Shown piece after piece: positions 8,839 through 16,997 of a stretch of DNA of 64,000 nt. Below the pieces are notes generated by a model that had not been told where the DNA came from, ran no database searches, and saw nothing but the letters and a program-made list of their open reading frames with translations. The DNA comes from Streptomyces spectabilis (GTDB lineage Bacteria > Actinomycetota > Actinomycetes > Streptomycetales > Streptomycetaceae). How positions within the stretch are numbered: position 1 is the first letter of the stretch; every line of letters starts with the position of its first letter. The stretch spans positions 9,372,501 through 9,436,500 of the forward strand of contig NZ_CP023690.1 in NCBI RefSeq assembly GCF_008704795.1. The letters run 5' to 3'. A program made the translations under genes and the position numbers.

Positions 8839-9250
8839 TTGTCTGGCCGATTTGTTAGACGTTAGCTAAACGGTGAGCCCGGTGTCCTTGACGGCACGGG
8901 TTCGCGGTCGGGGGCGGGCAGGAGGTGGTCGTGAGTCGGATCATGCTATCGGAGCGGCGCGAGTGGGTTTCGCTGGTCACGGGCTGTAAGAAGGCGAGTC
9001 GATCCTGTGCTCGAAGAGTCCGACGCGTAGGGGGCATGAATCTCTCGACGCCTTACGGACGTTGAGGGTTCCATGGGTTGGCCGCGGGTCTCAACCGTGG
9101 GCGCGTAGGGGTGAACTGGTCGCCCGTGGGAGGACGTTGACGCCCCCCGAGTCGCTGAATGTCACGTTCAGTTTCCGCTCGGCTACGGAATGGGCGCGAG
9201 GGTCACGATCAACTCGGGGGAGGCGTCACTGCCCGGCGGTCTGCGGGGCC
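8839..9250. other. 412-bp intergenic region, no callable gene
   Basis: Lies upstream of the PAP2 gene and downstream of metG, both on the minus strand. It is less GC-biased near the PAP2 start, with a TTAGCTAA palindrome at 8862-8869, and presumably holds the PAP2 promoter. Short open frames here lack ribosome sites and codon bias, so I call nothing else. Confidence 0.5.
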
Positions 9251-10774
9251 TCAGTCCGCAGGGCCGCCGATCCGTGCGAACAGGGGGCGTGCCGTCGGGA
9301 TGCGGCCGTCGGTCTCCGTCAGCTGGGCCGCGACGCGGGCCGCCGCGTCCGGGACGAAGGGGGCGAGCTGGTCGCAGAGCGCACGGCAGGCGCGGAGGAG
9401 GGCGGCCAGGACCGCGTCGAGATCGGCGCCCGCCTGCTCGTCGCCGGCGCGCTCGGCCTTGGCCAGCTCCCAGGGGCGCGTCGCGTCGACGCAGCGGTTG
9501 GCCTCCTCCACGATCCGCCACACCGCCGCCGTCGCCCGTCGGAAGTCGAAGTCCGCCAGGGCCGCGTCGACCTCCTCCTGTACGTGGCGACAAGCCGAGT
9601 CGAGCCGCTCCGTGCCCGCGACGGCGCCCCGCGTACGGGTGATGCGGCCGTCGCGGAAGCGGTGCGCCATGGTCACGACCCGGTTGACGAGGTTCCCGAG
9701 ACCCCCGGCGAAGTCGGCGTCGGCCCGCGCGACGAGCCGCTCCCGGGTGAAGTCCGCGTCCCCGACCCGGGGCACGTCCCGCAGCAGCCACCAGCGGACC
9801 GCGTCCGTGCCGTAGGCGTCAGCCAGCTCCGCCGGGTCGACGGTCGTGCCGCTGGACTTGCTGATCTTGCGCCCGTCGACGGTGAGGTAGTCGTGGACGA
9901 GGACGTCCGTGGGCAGCGGAAGGCCGGCCGACAGGAGCATGGCGGGCCAGTAGACGGCGTGGAAGCGCACGACGCCCTTGCCGACGAGGTGGACGCGGCG
10001 GGTGCTCCCCTCCCACCAGCGGGCGTACGCGGGATCGCCGGTGCCGTGGCCGAGGCTGGTGACGTAGTTGCCGAGGGCGTCCCACCAGACGTACACGACC
10101 TGGCTGGGGTCGTCCGGGACGGGGATGCCCCAGCCCCGGGCGCGGGTGTGCGAGCGGGAGACGGAGAAGTCGTGCAGGCCGCCGTCGATGAGGGCGAGCA
10201 CCTCGTTGCGGCGGGCGGCGGGCTCGACGCGCAGCTCGCCGGAGGTGATCAGTTCGCGCAGCCGGTCCGCGTACCGGGACAGACGGAAGAACCAGTTCTC
10301 CTCCGCGACGGGCTGCGGTGCGGTGCCGTGCTCGGCGCAGCGTCCCTCGACGAGTTCGGCCGGGGTGTAGAACTGCTCGCAGCCGACGCAGTACAGGCCC
10401 TCGTAGTGCTTGCGGTACAGATCCCCGGACGCCGCGCACTGGCGCCACAGCCGCTCCACGCCCACGCGGTGGCGCGGGTCGCGGCTGGTCCGGATGAAGT
10501 CGTCGAAGGAGAGGGCGAGCGGTGCCCGGAGCGCCGAGAAGGCCTCCGCGTTGCGGTCGACGAGGTCCCGCACGGGCACGCCCTCGGCCTCGGCGGCCAG
10601 GACGTTCTTCAGGGAGTTGTCGTCCGTCCCGCTCAGGAGCCGGACCTCGTCGCCGCGATGGCGCCGGTGGCGGGCGAGGACGTCCGCCTGGACGACTTCG
10701 AGGGCGAAGCCCAGATGCGGGCGGGCGTTGACGTACGGGATCGTCGTCGTGACGTACGTACGGGGTGTGGTCAT
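9251..10774 (-). CDS. metG: Methionine--tRNA ligase
   Basis: A class Ia aminoacyl-tRNA synthetase of 507 residues that charges initiator and elongator tRNA-Met. The HIGH-type motif is PHLGFA at residues 19-24. A single zinc knuckle is formed by CVGC and RCAEHG around residues 140-165. The KMSKS loop is KISKSSGT. The anticodon-binding helices follow (GNLVNRV, EANRCVDATRPWELAK). There is no C-terminal tRNA-binding dimer domain. The ATG at 10774 follows a strong GGAGG. The gene sits behind a leader peptide and terminator hairpin, indicating control by Met-tRNA. It may be a second, specialised MetRS rather than the housekeeping one; that needs the rest of the genome. Confidence 0.93.
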   Translation of the reverse strand: MTTPRTYVTTTIPYVNARPHLGFALEVVQADVLARHRRHRGDEVRLLSGTDDNSLKNVLAAEAEGVPVRDLVDRNAEAFSALRAPLALSFDDFIRTSRDPRHRVGVERLWRQCAASGDLYRKHYEGLYCVGCEQFYTPAELVEGRCAEHGTAPQPVAEENWFFRLSRYADRLRELITSGELRVEPAARRNEVLALIDGGLHDFSVSRSHTRARGWGIPVPDDPSQVVYVWWDALGNYVTSLGHGTGDPAYARWWEGSTRRVHLVGKGVVRFHAVYWPAMLLSAGLPLPTDVLVHDYLTVDGRKISKSSGTTVDPAELADAYGTDAVRWWLLRDVPRVGDADFTRERLVARADADFAGGLGNLVNRVVTMAHRFRDGRITRTRGAVAGTERLDSACRHVQEEVDAALADFDFRRATAAVWRIVEEANRCVDATRPWELAKAERAGDEQAGADLDAVLAALLRACRALCDQLAPFVPDAAARVAAQLTETDGRIPTARPLFARIGGPAD

Positions 10775-10820
10775 CGGAACCTCCAGTGGGGGAGGCGGGG
10801 CTCCGAAGCCGGAAACGGAA

Positions 10821-10843
10821 CGAGGCCCCGACTCGGGGCCTCG
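10821..10843 (-). terminator. Attenuator terminator hairpin upstream of metG
   Basis: On the minus strand, CGAGGCCCCGA pairs with TCGGGGCCTCG (11-bp arms around one base, so in practice about nine pairs with a short loop), then GTTCCGTTTCC. It lies 20 nt after the leader ORF stop and 46 nt before metG. Its 5' arm (GGCCCCG) can alternatively pair with CGGGGC in the leader ORF, giving an antiterminator. Confidence 0.72.
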
Positions 10844-10862
10844 GAAACGCGAACGTCCGGTA

Positions 10863-10916
10863 TCAGCAGCCCCGTTGGCGGGGCATCATCGCGCAGCTGC
10901 ACTCGGACGTGATCAT
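10863..10916 (-). CDS. metG leader peptide (17 aa) with Met-Met codons
   Basis: ATG at 10916 to TGA at 10863 encodes MITSECSCAMMPRQRGC. Two adjacent AUG codons (codons 10 and 11) fall immediately before the first arm of a small hairpin, GCCCCG-CCAA-CGGGGC (10869-10884). There is no ribosome site. Instead TAGCAT (10924-10929 on the minus strand) lies seven bases upstream of the ATG, a -10 hexamer placed so that transcription would start at the A of ATG; the ORF is therefore probably leaderless. The inferred role is to let ribosome stalling at Met codons set the downstream attenuator. Confidence 0.65.
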   Translation of the reverse strand: MITSECSCAMMPRQRGC

Positions 10917-11070
10917 GGTGGGGATGCTAGCAGCCGTGCGGGGAACGAGGGCGGGGAATTTTCGGCGCGGTGGCTTCGGCGCCGGACCATCGCGTCGCGT
11001 ACCTGCCAGACCTCGGGTGGGACCCCTGCTGGACTGATGCCCGCGATCAGCCCCTCACCAGGACGGACCC

Positions 11071-12318
11071 ATGCCTTCCGCCAGCACCGCCTCAGCCATG
11101 CCCGCCCCCGAAGAGCCCGCTGTGGACGCCCGGCCCCCGCTCATCCGCCGGCTCGCCGTCGCCTCTGTGGCGATGGGGATCTTCGCCATCGTCACGGTGG
11201 AGATCCTGCCCATCGGCCTGCTGCCCGCCATCGGCCACGACTTCCGGGTCACGGACGGCACGGCCGGGCTGATGATGACCATGCCCGGTCTGCTGGCGGC
11301 CCTTTCCGCGCCCGTCGTGACCATGGCGACCGCGCGCGTGGACCGGCGCACGATGATGGGCGCCTTCATGCTGCTGCTCGCCGCCGCGAGCGCACTCGCG
11401 GCGGCCGCGCCCGCCTACTGGCTCGTGCTCGTCTCGCGCGTCGCCGTGGGCGTCACCATCGGCGGCTTCTGGTCGATAGCGGCCGGTCTTGCCGAGCGCC
11501 TCGTGCCCCGGGAGTCGGTGGGCCGGGCGAAGGCGGTCATCTTCTCGGCCGTTCCGCTGGGTTCGGTGCTCGGCGTGCCCCTCGGCACCTTCGTCGGGGA
11601 CGTCGCCGGATGGCGGACCGCCTTCGCCGCCATGGGGGTCCTGACCCTGGCCGTATGGGTGGCGATGCTGGTCCTTCTGCCTCCGCTGCCGCCCGCCGAA
11701 GCCGTTCACCCGACGGCCCTGCGCGGACTGCTGCGGCGCTCCGGGACGCGGCTCGCGCTGCTCATGACCTTCCTCGTCGTCCTCGCGCATTTCGGTGCGT
11801 ATACGTACGTAGCACCCTTCCTGGGCGAGGTGACGCAGGTGGGTCCGGGCCTCGTGACCCTGTTCCTGCTGGTGTACGGCGCGGCCGGGGTGATCGGGAA
11901 CTTCGTCGGCGGGGCGGTGGCGGCCCGTCGGCCGCGCGCCGCCTTCGCCGTCGCGGCGGGACTGATCGCCCTGGCCACGCTGCTGTTGCCGGTCGTCGGG
12001 CGGTGGGCGGGCGGCGCGGTGGCGCTGCTCGTCGTCTGGGGAGTCGCGTACGGAGCCGTGCCGGTGTGCTCGCAGACCTGGTTCGCCGTCGCGGCGCCCG
12101 GTGCGCCGGAGGCGGCCTCGGTCCTCTTCACCGCCTCCTTCCAGGCGACCTTCTCCCTGGGTGCGCTGGCCGGTGGCGCCGTGGTGGACCGGGCGTCGGC
12201 GGCCGCGGTGATGGTCTGCGGCGGTCTGGTCGCCGCGACGGCGGTCCTGCTCGCGTGGGGCGCCGGACGGGCAGGCGGTCCGGCGCCCACCGTGGCCGGT
12301 GGGCGCCGGAGCCGATGA
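11071..12318 (+). CDS. MFS transporter, DHA1 family (AraJ/sugar-drug efflux type)
   Basis: A 415-residue inner-membrane exporter with twelve predicted helices. The motifs TVEILPIGLLPAI in helix 1 and RVAVGVTIGGFWSI in helix 4 match the arabinose/chloramphenicol efflux branch of the DHA1 group. The start at 11071 has GGACGG upstream. It is transcribed alone, divergently from metG, and converges on the aldo/keto reductase gene. The substrate is not predictable. Confidence 0.9.
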   Translation: MPSASTASAMPAPEEPAVDARPPLIRRLAVASVAMGIFAIVTVEILPIGLLPAIGHDFRVTDGTAGLMMTMPGLLAALSAPVVTMATARVDRRTMMGAFMLLLAAASALAAAAPAYWLVLVSRVAVGVTIGGFWSIAAGLAERLVPRESVGRAKAVIFSAVPLGSVLGVPLGTFVGDVAGWRTAFAAMGVLTLAVWVAMLVLLPPLPPAEAVHPTALRGLLRRSGTRLALLMTFLVVLAHFGAYTYVAPFLGEVTQVGPGLVTLFLLVYGAAGVIGNFVGGAVAARRPRAAFAVAAGLIALATLLLPVVGRWAGGAVALLVVWGVAYGAVPVCSQTWFAVAAPGAPEAASVLFTASFQATFSLGALAGGAVVDRASAAAVMVCGGLVAATAVLLAWGAGRAGGPAPTVAGGRRSR

Positions 12319-12327
12319 CGGCCGGGG

Positions 12328-13200
12328 TCAGACCGCGGCTTCGAGCGCCTCGAACTGGGCGTCGGTCAGGGTGATCCCGGCAGCCGCGGTGTTCTGCTCC
12401 AGGTGCGCCACCCGGGACGTGCCCGGGATGGGGAGCACCACGGGGGAGCGGCGCAGCAGCCAGGCGAGCGCCAGCTGCGAGGGAGTGGCGCCCTGCTCCT
12501 TCGCGGCGGCGTCGAGCGGCCCGCCCGGGCGCGCGAGCTCGCCGGTGGCCATCGGGTACCACGGGATGAACGCGATGTTCTCGCGCTCGGCGTACTCCAG
12601 GACGTCCTCGGAGGCGCGGTCGGCCAGGTTGTACTTGTTCTGCACGGAGGCGATCTCCGTGATCTCGCGGGCCTGGGCGAGCTGCTCGACGGTCACCTCG
12701 GACAGACCGATGTGACGGACCTTGCCCTCCTCCTTGAGCCGGGCGAGCGCACCCAACTGGTCGGCGAGCGGCACCTGCTCGTCGATGCGGTGCAGCTGGA
12801 GCAGGTCGATGCGCTCCACGCCGAGGTGGCGCAGGCTCAGCTCGGCCTGCTGGCGCAGATACTCGGGGCGGCCCAGCGGCTGCCACTCGTCCGGGCCCGG
12901 GCGGCTGAAGCCGGCCTTGGTCGCGATGACCACGTCGTCGGCGTACGGGTGCAGCGCCTCCTTGATGAGGACCTCGTTGACGAACGGGCCGTAGGCGTCA
13001 GCGGTGTCGATGAGGGTCACACCGAGCTCGACGGCACGGCGCAGTACGCGGACGGCCTCGTCCCGGTCCTTGGGCTCGCCCCAGGCGCCGGGGCCGGTCA
13101 GCTGCATGGCGCCGTAGCCGAGGCGGTGGACGGGCAGGTCACCGCCCAGGGCGAACGTGCCCGAGGCGGCGGCGGGACGCGAGGTGTTCGGGGTGCTCAT
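12328..13200 (-). CDS. Aldo/keto reductase
   Basis: A soluble NADPH-dependent (alpha/beta)8-barrel oxidoreductase of 290 residues. Catalytic tetrad members are visible: Asp and Tyr in [13 protein letters not shown], Lys in VVIATKAG, and His in LLQLHRID. The cofactor phosphate site is near [14 protein letters not shown] prefer the ATG at 13200 (MSTPNTS), preceded by AAAGGA, to an upstream in-frame start at 13218. It is single-gene, with its promoter in 13201-13300. The substrate class is small aldehydes or ketones. Confidence 0.94.
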   Translation of the reverse strand: MSTPNTSRPAAASGTFALGGDLPVHRLGYGAMQLTGPGAWGEPKDRDEAVRVLRRAVELGVTLIDTADAYGPFVNEVLIKEALHPYADDVVIATKAGFSRPGPDEWQPLGRPEYLRQQAELSLRHLGVERIDLLQLHRIDEQVPLADQLGALARLKEEGKVRHIGLSEVTVEQLAQAREITEIASVQNKYNLADRASEDVLEYAERENIAFIPWYPMATGELARPGGPLDAAAKEQGATPSQLALAWLLRRSPVVLPIPGTSRVAHLEQNTAAAGITLTDAQFEALEAAV

Positions 13201-13326
13201 GGGGAGCGGTCCTTTCACAGCGTACGGATCGCGACATATGGATCACAACGTACGAACGACACGGTATGAGTGACACGAGGTGTGTGACACCGAACCTATG
13301 CGCAAGAAGGCGTGAAGGGCGCCTTC

Positions 13327-13363
13327 GGCCGGGCACCGGCAGTCCGTCGGCCGGTGCCCGGCC
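13327..13363 (-). terminator. Terminator of the DJ-1/PfpI gene
   Basis: GGCCGGGCACCGGC (13327-13340) and GCCGGTGCCCGGCC (13350-13363) form a perfect 14-bp stem with a 9-nt loop, 80 bp beyond the stop of the gene at 13443. Confidence 0.72.
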
Positions 13364-13442
13364 GCGGCTCCCGTGCAGGTGGGGCGTCACGTCGGACAGG
13401 ACAGGACACGGACAGGACGGGGCAGGCCGCCACCCGCCGGAC

Positions 13443-14141
13443 TCAGCCCTCCAGCCGCTTCAGGAGCTCGGCGGCCACCCCGGCGGAGGACGCAGGGTTC
13501 TGACCCGTGATCAGATTGCGGTCCACGACCACGTACGGGGCCCAGGGCTCGCCCTCCTCGAAGGCGGCGCCCGCCTCGACGAGCCGGTCCTGGAGCAGCC
13601 AGGCGGCCCTGTCCGCCAGACCGGCCTGGGTCTCCTCGGCGTTGGTGAAGCCGGTGAGGCGGTAGCCGGCGAAGGCGTTGGTGCCGTCGGCCGCGGTGGC
13701 GGCGAGCAGCGCCGCCGTGGCGTGGCACACCGTGGCGAGCGGCTTGCCCGACTGCAGCGCGAGGGTCAGCAGCCTGCCGGAGGCGGCGTGGACCGCCAGG
13801 TCCTCCATGGGGCCGTGACCGCCGGGGTAGAAGACGGCGGCGTAGGCGTCCAGGTCCACGCCGTCGAGCGGGACGGGGGAGTTGAGTTCGGTGAAGGCGG
13901 CAAGGGCGGCGGCGGTCTCCGCGGCGCCCTCCTCGCCGCCGTTCACCTCCGGCGCGAGGCTGGCGCGGTCCACGGGCGGTACGACGCCGCCCGGCGTGGC
14001 GACCACGATCTCGTGGCCCGCGGCCTTGAGGGCCGCGTAGGGCGTCACCGCCTCCTCGGCCCAGAAGCCCGTCGGGTGCGGGGTGCCGTCGGCGAGGGTC
14101 CAGTGCGCGGCGCCGGTCATCACGAAAAGAATCTTCGACAT
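13443..14141 (-). CDS. DJ-1/PfpI family protein (type 1 glutamine amidotransferase fold)
   Basis: A 232-residue cytoplasmic protein of the Hsp31/DJ-1 group, whose members act as glyoxalase III, deglycase or chaperone-like stress proteins. It has the nucleophile elbow LATVCHATAALL with the reactive cysteine, the oxyanion strand YAAVFYPGGHGPMEDLA, and the N-terminal MSKILFVMTGA. The ATG at 14141 is used. It is divergent from the F420-reductase-like gene at 14364, so the two may share redox or aldehyde-stress control. Confidence 0.9.
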   Translation of the reverse strand: MSKILFVMTGAAHWTLADGTPHPTGFWAEEAVTPYAALKAAGHEIVVATPGGVVPPVDRASLAPEVNGGEEGAAETAAALAAFTELNSPVPLDGVDLDAYAAVFYPGGHGPMEDLAVHAASGRLLTLALQSGKPLATVCHATAALLAATAADGTNAFAGYRLTGFTNAEETQAGLADRAAWLLQDRLVEAGAAFEEGEPWAPYVVVDRNLITGQNPASSAGVAAELLKRLEG

Positions 14142-14363
14142 GCCCCGAAGGTAGGCCGACCGAGCCATAGGTATCCAATAGGGAAGCAAGTCGCTGCCAT
14201 TGGACATCCGATGGCTGGGAGGGAATAGCCAACGCCGGACCGATGCGTGGTCCGCGTGCCTGTTCATCCCCTGTTCACAGGGAAATAGAGCGCCGCGACC
14301 CGGGGTTGGAGGCACATGCGTCGACGGCACGGGGTCGCGGCGCGTCTGGCCCTGGAGGACCTC
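14142..14363. promoter_or_regulatory. Divergent promoter region with imperfect inverted repeat
   Basis: GGTATCCAAT (about 14168-14177) and ATTGGACATC (about 14199-14208) form an imperfect 10-bp inverted repeat with a wide spacer, close to the PfpI start. It is a plausible site for a dimeric redox regulator, but no regulator gene adjoins it. Confidence 0.35.
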
Positions 14364-15020
14364 ATGAAGATCGGCATCATCGGCGCGGGCAACATCGGCG
14401 GGAACCTCACCCGCCGTCTGACCACGCTCGGCCACGACGTGTCCGTGGCGAACTCCCGCGGCCCGCACACGCTCACCGCTCTCGCCGAGGAGACCGGCGC
14501 CACGCCCGTCACCGTGGCCGAGGCGGCGCGCGGTGCGGAGGTCGTCGTCGTGACGGTCCCGCTCAAGAACGTCCCGGACCTGCCGTCCGGCCTGTTCGAC
14601 GGGGCGGCCGAGGGCTTCGCCGTGATCGACACCGGCAACTACTACCCGGGCCGCGACGGAAAGATCGAGGCCATCGAGAACGGCCTGACCGAGAGCCGCT
14701 GGACCGAGCAGCACATCGGCCACCCGGTCATCAAGGCCTTCAACGGCACGTACGCCGAGGACATCCTCGACAAGCCGCTGCCCGCGGGCGACCCCGGCCG
14801 CATCGCGCTGCCCGTGGCCGGGGACGACGAGTCGGCGAAGGCCACCGTCCGCGACCTCATCGACGCCCTCGGCTTCGACACCGTCGACGCGGGCGGCATC
14901 GACGAGTCCTGGCGCCAGCAGCCCGACACCCCGGTGTACGGCCTGCGGGCGGGCACGGCGGAGGTCACGAAGGCCCTGGCGGAGGCGAGCCCGGAACGGC
15001 CCGAGACCTTCCGGGCGTAG
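14364..15020 (+). CDS. NADPH-dependent F420 reductase-like / NAD(P)-binding protein
   Basis: A 218-residue Rossmann-fold dehydrogenase related to NADP:F420 oxidoreductases and the NAD-binding domain of ProC-type enzymes. The dinucleotide motif GIIGAGNIGGNL is at residues 4-15, with VANSRGP as the NADP-preferring second loop and VVVTVPL ahead of the substrate region. The ATG at 14364 follows GGAGG by five bases, so the longer reading from 14316 is unlikely. The partner (F420 or another small oxidant) is unproven. Confidence 0.88.
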   Translation: MKIGIIGAGNIGGNLTRRLTTLGHDVSVANSRGPHTLTALAEETGATPVTVAEAARGAEVVVVTVPLKNVPDLPSGLFDGAAEGFAVIDTGNYYPGRDGKIEAIENGLTESRWTEQHIGHPVIKAFNGTYAEDILDKPLPAGDPGRIALPVAGDDESAKATVRDLIDALGFDTVDAGGIDESWRQQPDTPVYGLRAGTAEVTKALAEASPERPETFRA

Positions 15021-15087
15021 GAGGCGGCGCCGCCGTTCGGTCCGCCCCCCTTCCCGCCGAATGATCTTCGATGGGTAGATTGGCGCG

Positions 15088-16833
15088 ATGACGGAGGGGA
15101 CCAACACCACGGCGGGCTCACCGCCCGACGAGCGGCAGCAGCTGAACGGGCGCGGGGGACGGCACCGAGGCAGGAGGGGGCGGCACGCCCCACCGAAGCG
15201 CGGCGCACGGCCGGGCAGGCGCGCCGCCCCGGCCGGGAAGGGCGGCGGCCTCGCGCGCTCCTCGCTCCTGATGGCGGTGGGCACCGTCGTGTCCCGCGCG
15301 ACGGGCCTCATCCGCCAGGTCCTCCAGGCGGCGGCACTGGGCACCGGACTGCTCGCCAGCACGTACAACACGGCGAACACCGTCCCGACGGGCCTGTACA
15401 CGCTGCTGATCGGCGGCGCCCTCAACGCCGTGCTCGTGCCGCAGCTGGTCCGCGCCCGGACCACCCACCCCGACGGCGGCCGGGCCTACGAGCAGCGCCT
15501 GGTCACGCTCGTGCTGTGCGTGCTCGCCGTGGGCACGGCCCTCGCGGTGTGGGCGGCTCCCGAGATCGTCGGCCTGTACATGCGCGACACCCCGGACAAC
15601 CACGAGGCGTTCGAACTCACCGTCGTCTTCGCGCGGTTCCTGCTCCCGCAGATCTTCTTCTACGGGATGTTCGGGATGCTGGGGCAGGTCCTCAACGCCC
15701 GGGAGAAGTTCGGCGCGATGATGTGGACGCCCGTCCTCAACAACATCGTCCTGATCGGCATGTTCGGCGCCTATCTGGGCCTCATGACGGCGCCGGACCA
15801 CGTCGGGGACATCACCGCGAGCCAGGTCCGCCTCCTCGGCGCCGGCACCACCTGCGGCATCGCCCTCCAGGCCCTCGCCCTGATCCCGTACGTCCGTGAG
15901 GCGGGCTTCCGCTTCCGGCCGCGGTTCGACTGGCGCGGCGCGGGCCTGCGCAAGAGCGCCCGGGCGGCCCGCTGGACCCTGTTGTTCGTCCTCGCCAACC
16001 AGGTCGCGCTCACCGTCGTCACCAACTACGCCAACGCGGCCGACCAGCAACTGCCCACCGCGGGCGCCGGGTACACGGCGTACTCGTACGCGCAGACCAT
16101 CTGGCTCCTGCCGCAGTCCATCGTCACCGTCTCCCTGGTCACGGCGCTGCTCCCGCGACTGAGCACGGCGGCGGCGCAGGGCCGCACCGACGACCTGCGC
16201 GGTGAGCTGTCGCGCGCGCTGCGCCTGACCGGCGCCGTCATCGTGCCCGCCGGGTTCTTCTTCCTCGCGCTCGGCCCGCAGACCGCGACCCTCCTGTTCG
16301 GCCACGGCACGGCCGACGCCTCGTCGGCGCAGCCCCTCGGCCAGATGCTCCAGGCCTTCGGGCTCGGGCTGATCCCGTTCTCCGCCCAGTACCTGCTGCT
16401 GCGCGGCTTCTACGCCTTCGAGGACACGCGCACGCCGTTCTGGATGGCCGTGTGGATCGCCGCCGTGAACATCGCCCTGGCCACCGCCTGCCACCACCTC
16501 CTCCCGCCGCGCTGGGCCGTCGTGGGCATGGCGGGCGCGTACACGCTGTCGTACGCCGTGGGGCTGCTGCTCACCGCGCGGTTGCTGCGCAGGCGCCTCG
16601 GCGGGCGCATGGACGGCAAGCGCCTGCTCCGCACCTACGGCAAGCTCGGCCTCGCCGCCGCCCCCGCGGGTGCGCTGGCCTGGGCGGTCGCGCACGGACT
16701 CGCGGCCGATGGGGCCGCGGGCACCCTGCGGACCGCGCTCGCGCTGACCACCGGCGCGGCCGCGATGGCCCTCGGCTATCTGCTGCTCGCGCGGCTGCTG
16801 CGGGTCGGTGAGCTGAGGCTGCGGCTGCGCTGA
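15088..16833 (+). CDS. murJ: MurJ/MviN-type lipid II flippase family membrane protein
   Basis: A 581-residue polytopic membrane protein of the MOP superfamily. After a basic, disordered N-terminus (residues 1-50) come SLLMAVGTVVSRATGLIRQV, AREKFGAMMWTPVLNNI and LLLRGFYAFEDTRTPFW, all hallmarks of MurJ. MurJ moves the peptidoglycan precursor lipid II across the membrane. Streptomyces carry more than one MurJ-like gene. This one lacks the long C-terminal pseudokinase extension of the main actinobacterial MurJ, so it may serve another lipid-linked precursor. Confidence 0.9.
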   Translation: MTEGTNTTAGSPPDERQQLNGRGGRHRGRRGRHAPPKRGARPGRRAAPAGKGGGLARSSLLMAVGTVVSRATGLIRQVLQAAALGTGLLASTYNTANTVPTGLYTLLIGGALNAVLVPQLVRARTTHPDGGRAYEQRLVTLVLCVLAVGTALAVWAAPEIVGLYMRDTPDNHEAFELTVVFARFLLPQIFFYGMFGMLGQVLNAREKFGAMMWTPVLNNIVLIGMFGAYLGLMTAPDHVGDITASQVRLLGAGTTCGIALQALALIPYVREAGFRFRPRFDWRGAGLRKSARAARWTLLFVLANQVALTVVTNYANAADQQLPTAGAGYTAYSYAQTIWLLPQSIVTVSLVTALLPRLSTAAAQGRTDDLRGELSRALRLTGAVIVPAGFFFLALGPQTATLLFGHGTADASSAQPLGQMLQAFGLGLIPFSAQYLLLRGFYAFEDTRTPFWMAVWIAAVNIALATACHHLLPPRWAVVGMAGAYTLSYAVGLLLTARLLRRRLGGRMDGKRLLRTYGKLGLAAAPAGALAWAVAHGLAADGAAGTLRTALALTTGAAAMALGYLLLARLLRVGELRLRLR

Positions 16834-16997
16834 CGCCCTGGCTGGCCGGAAATCGATGCTCGAATGTCCGTGCGGTCGAGTCAGGCAAGGTGCCCCCGCC
16901 CTGCGTCCTGCCAGGTGTGACTGGCGCTGATCCTTCCTTCGGCAAGCGGCCCCAGGCCGAGAGAGACCCGACCGAGCAGACCAAGGCTGAGCAAAAC

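Noticed and set aside
8855..9037. 60-codon minus-strand frame between PAP2 and metG
   Set aside because: No codon bias, ribosome site or similarity; likely the PAP2 5' region.
12328..13300. GGATC and CGTACG repeats ahead of the aldo/keto reductase as an operator
   Set aside because: Short words common in this base composition, without clear symmetry.
13394..13420. GGACAGGACAGGACACGGACAGG-like short tandem repeat
   Set aside because: Low-complexity slippage repeat, too short and irregular for a CRISPR or an operator array.
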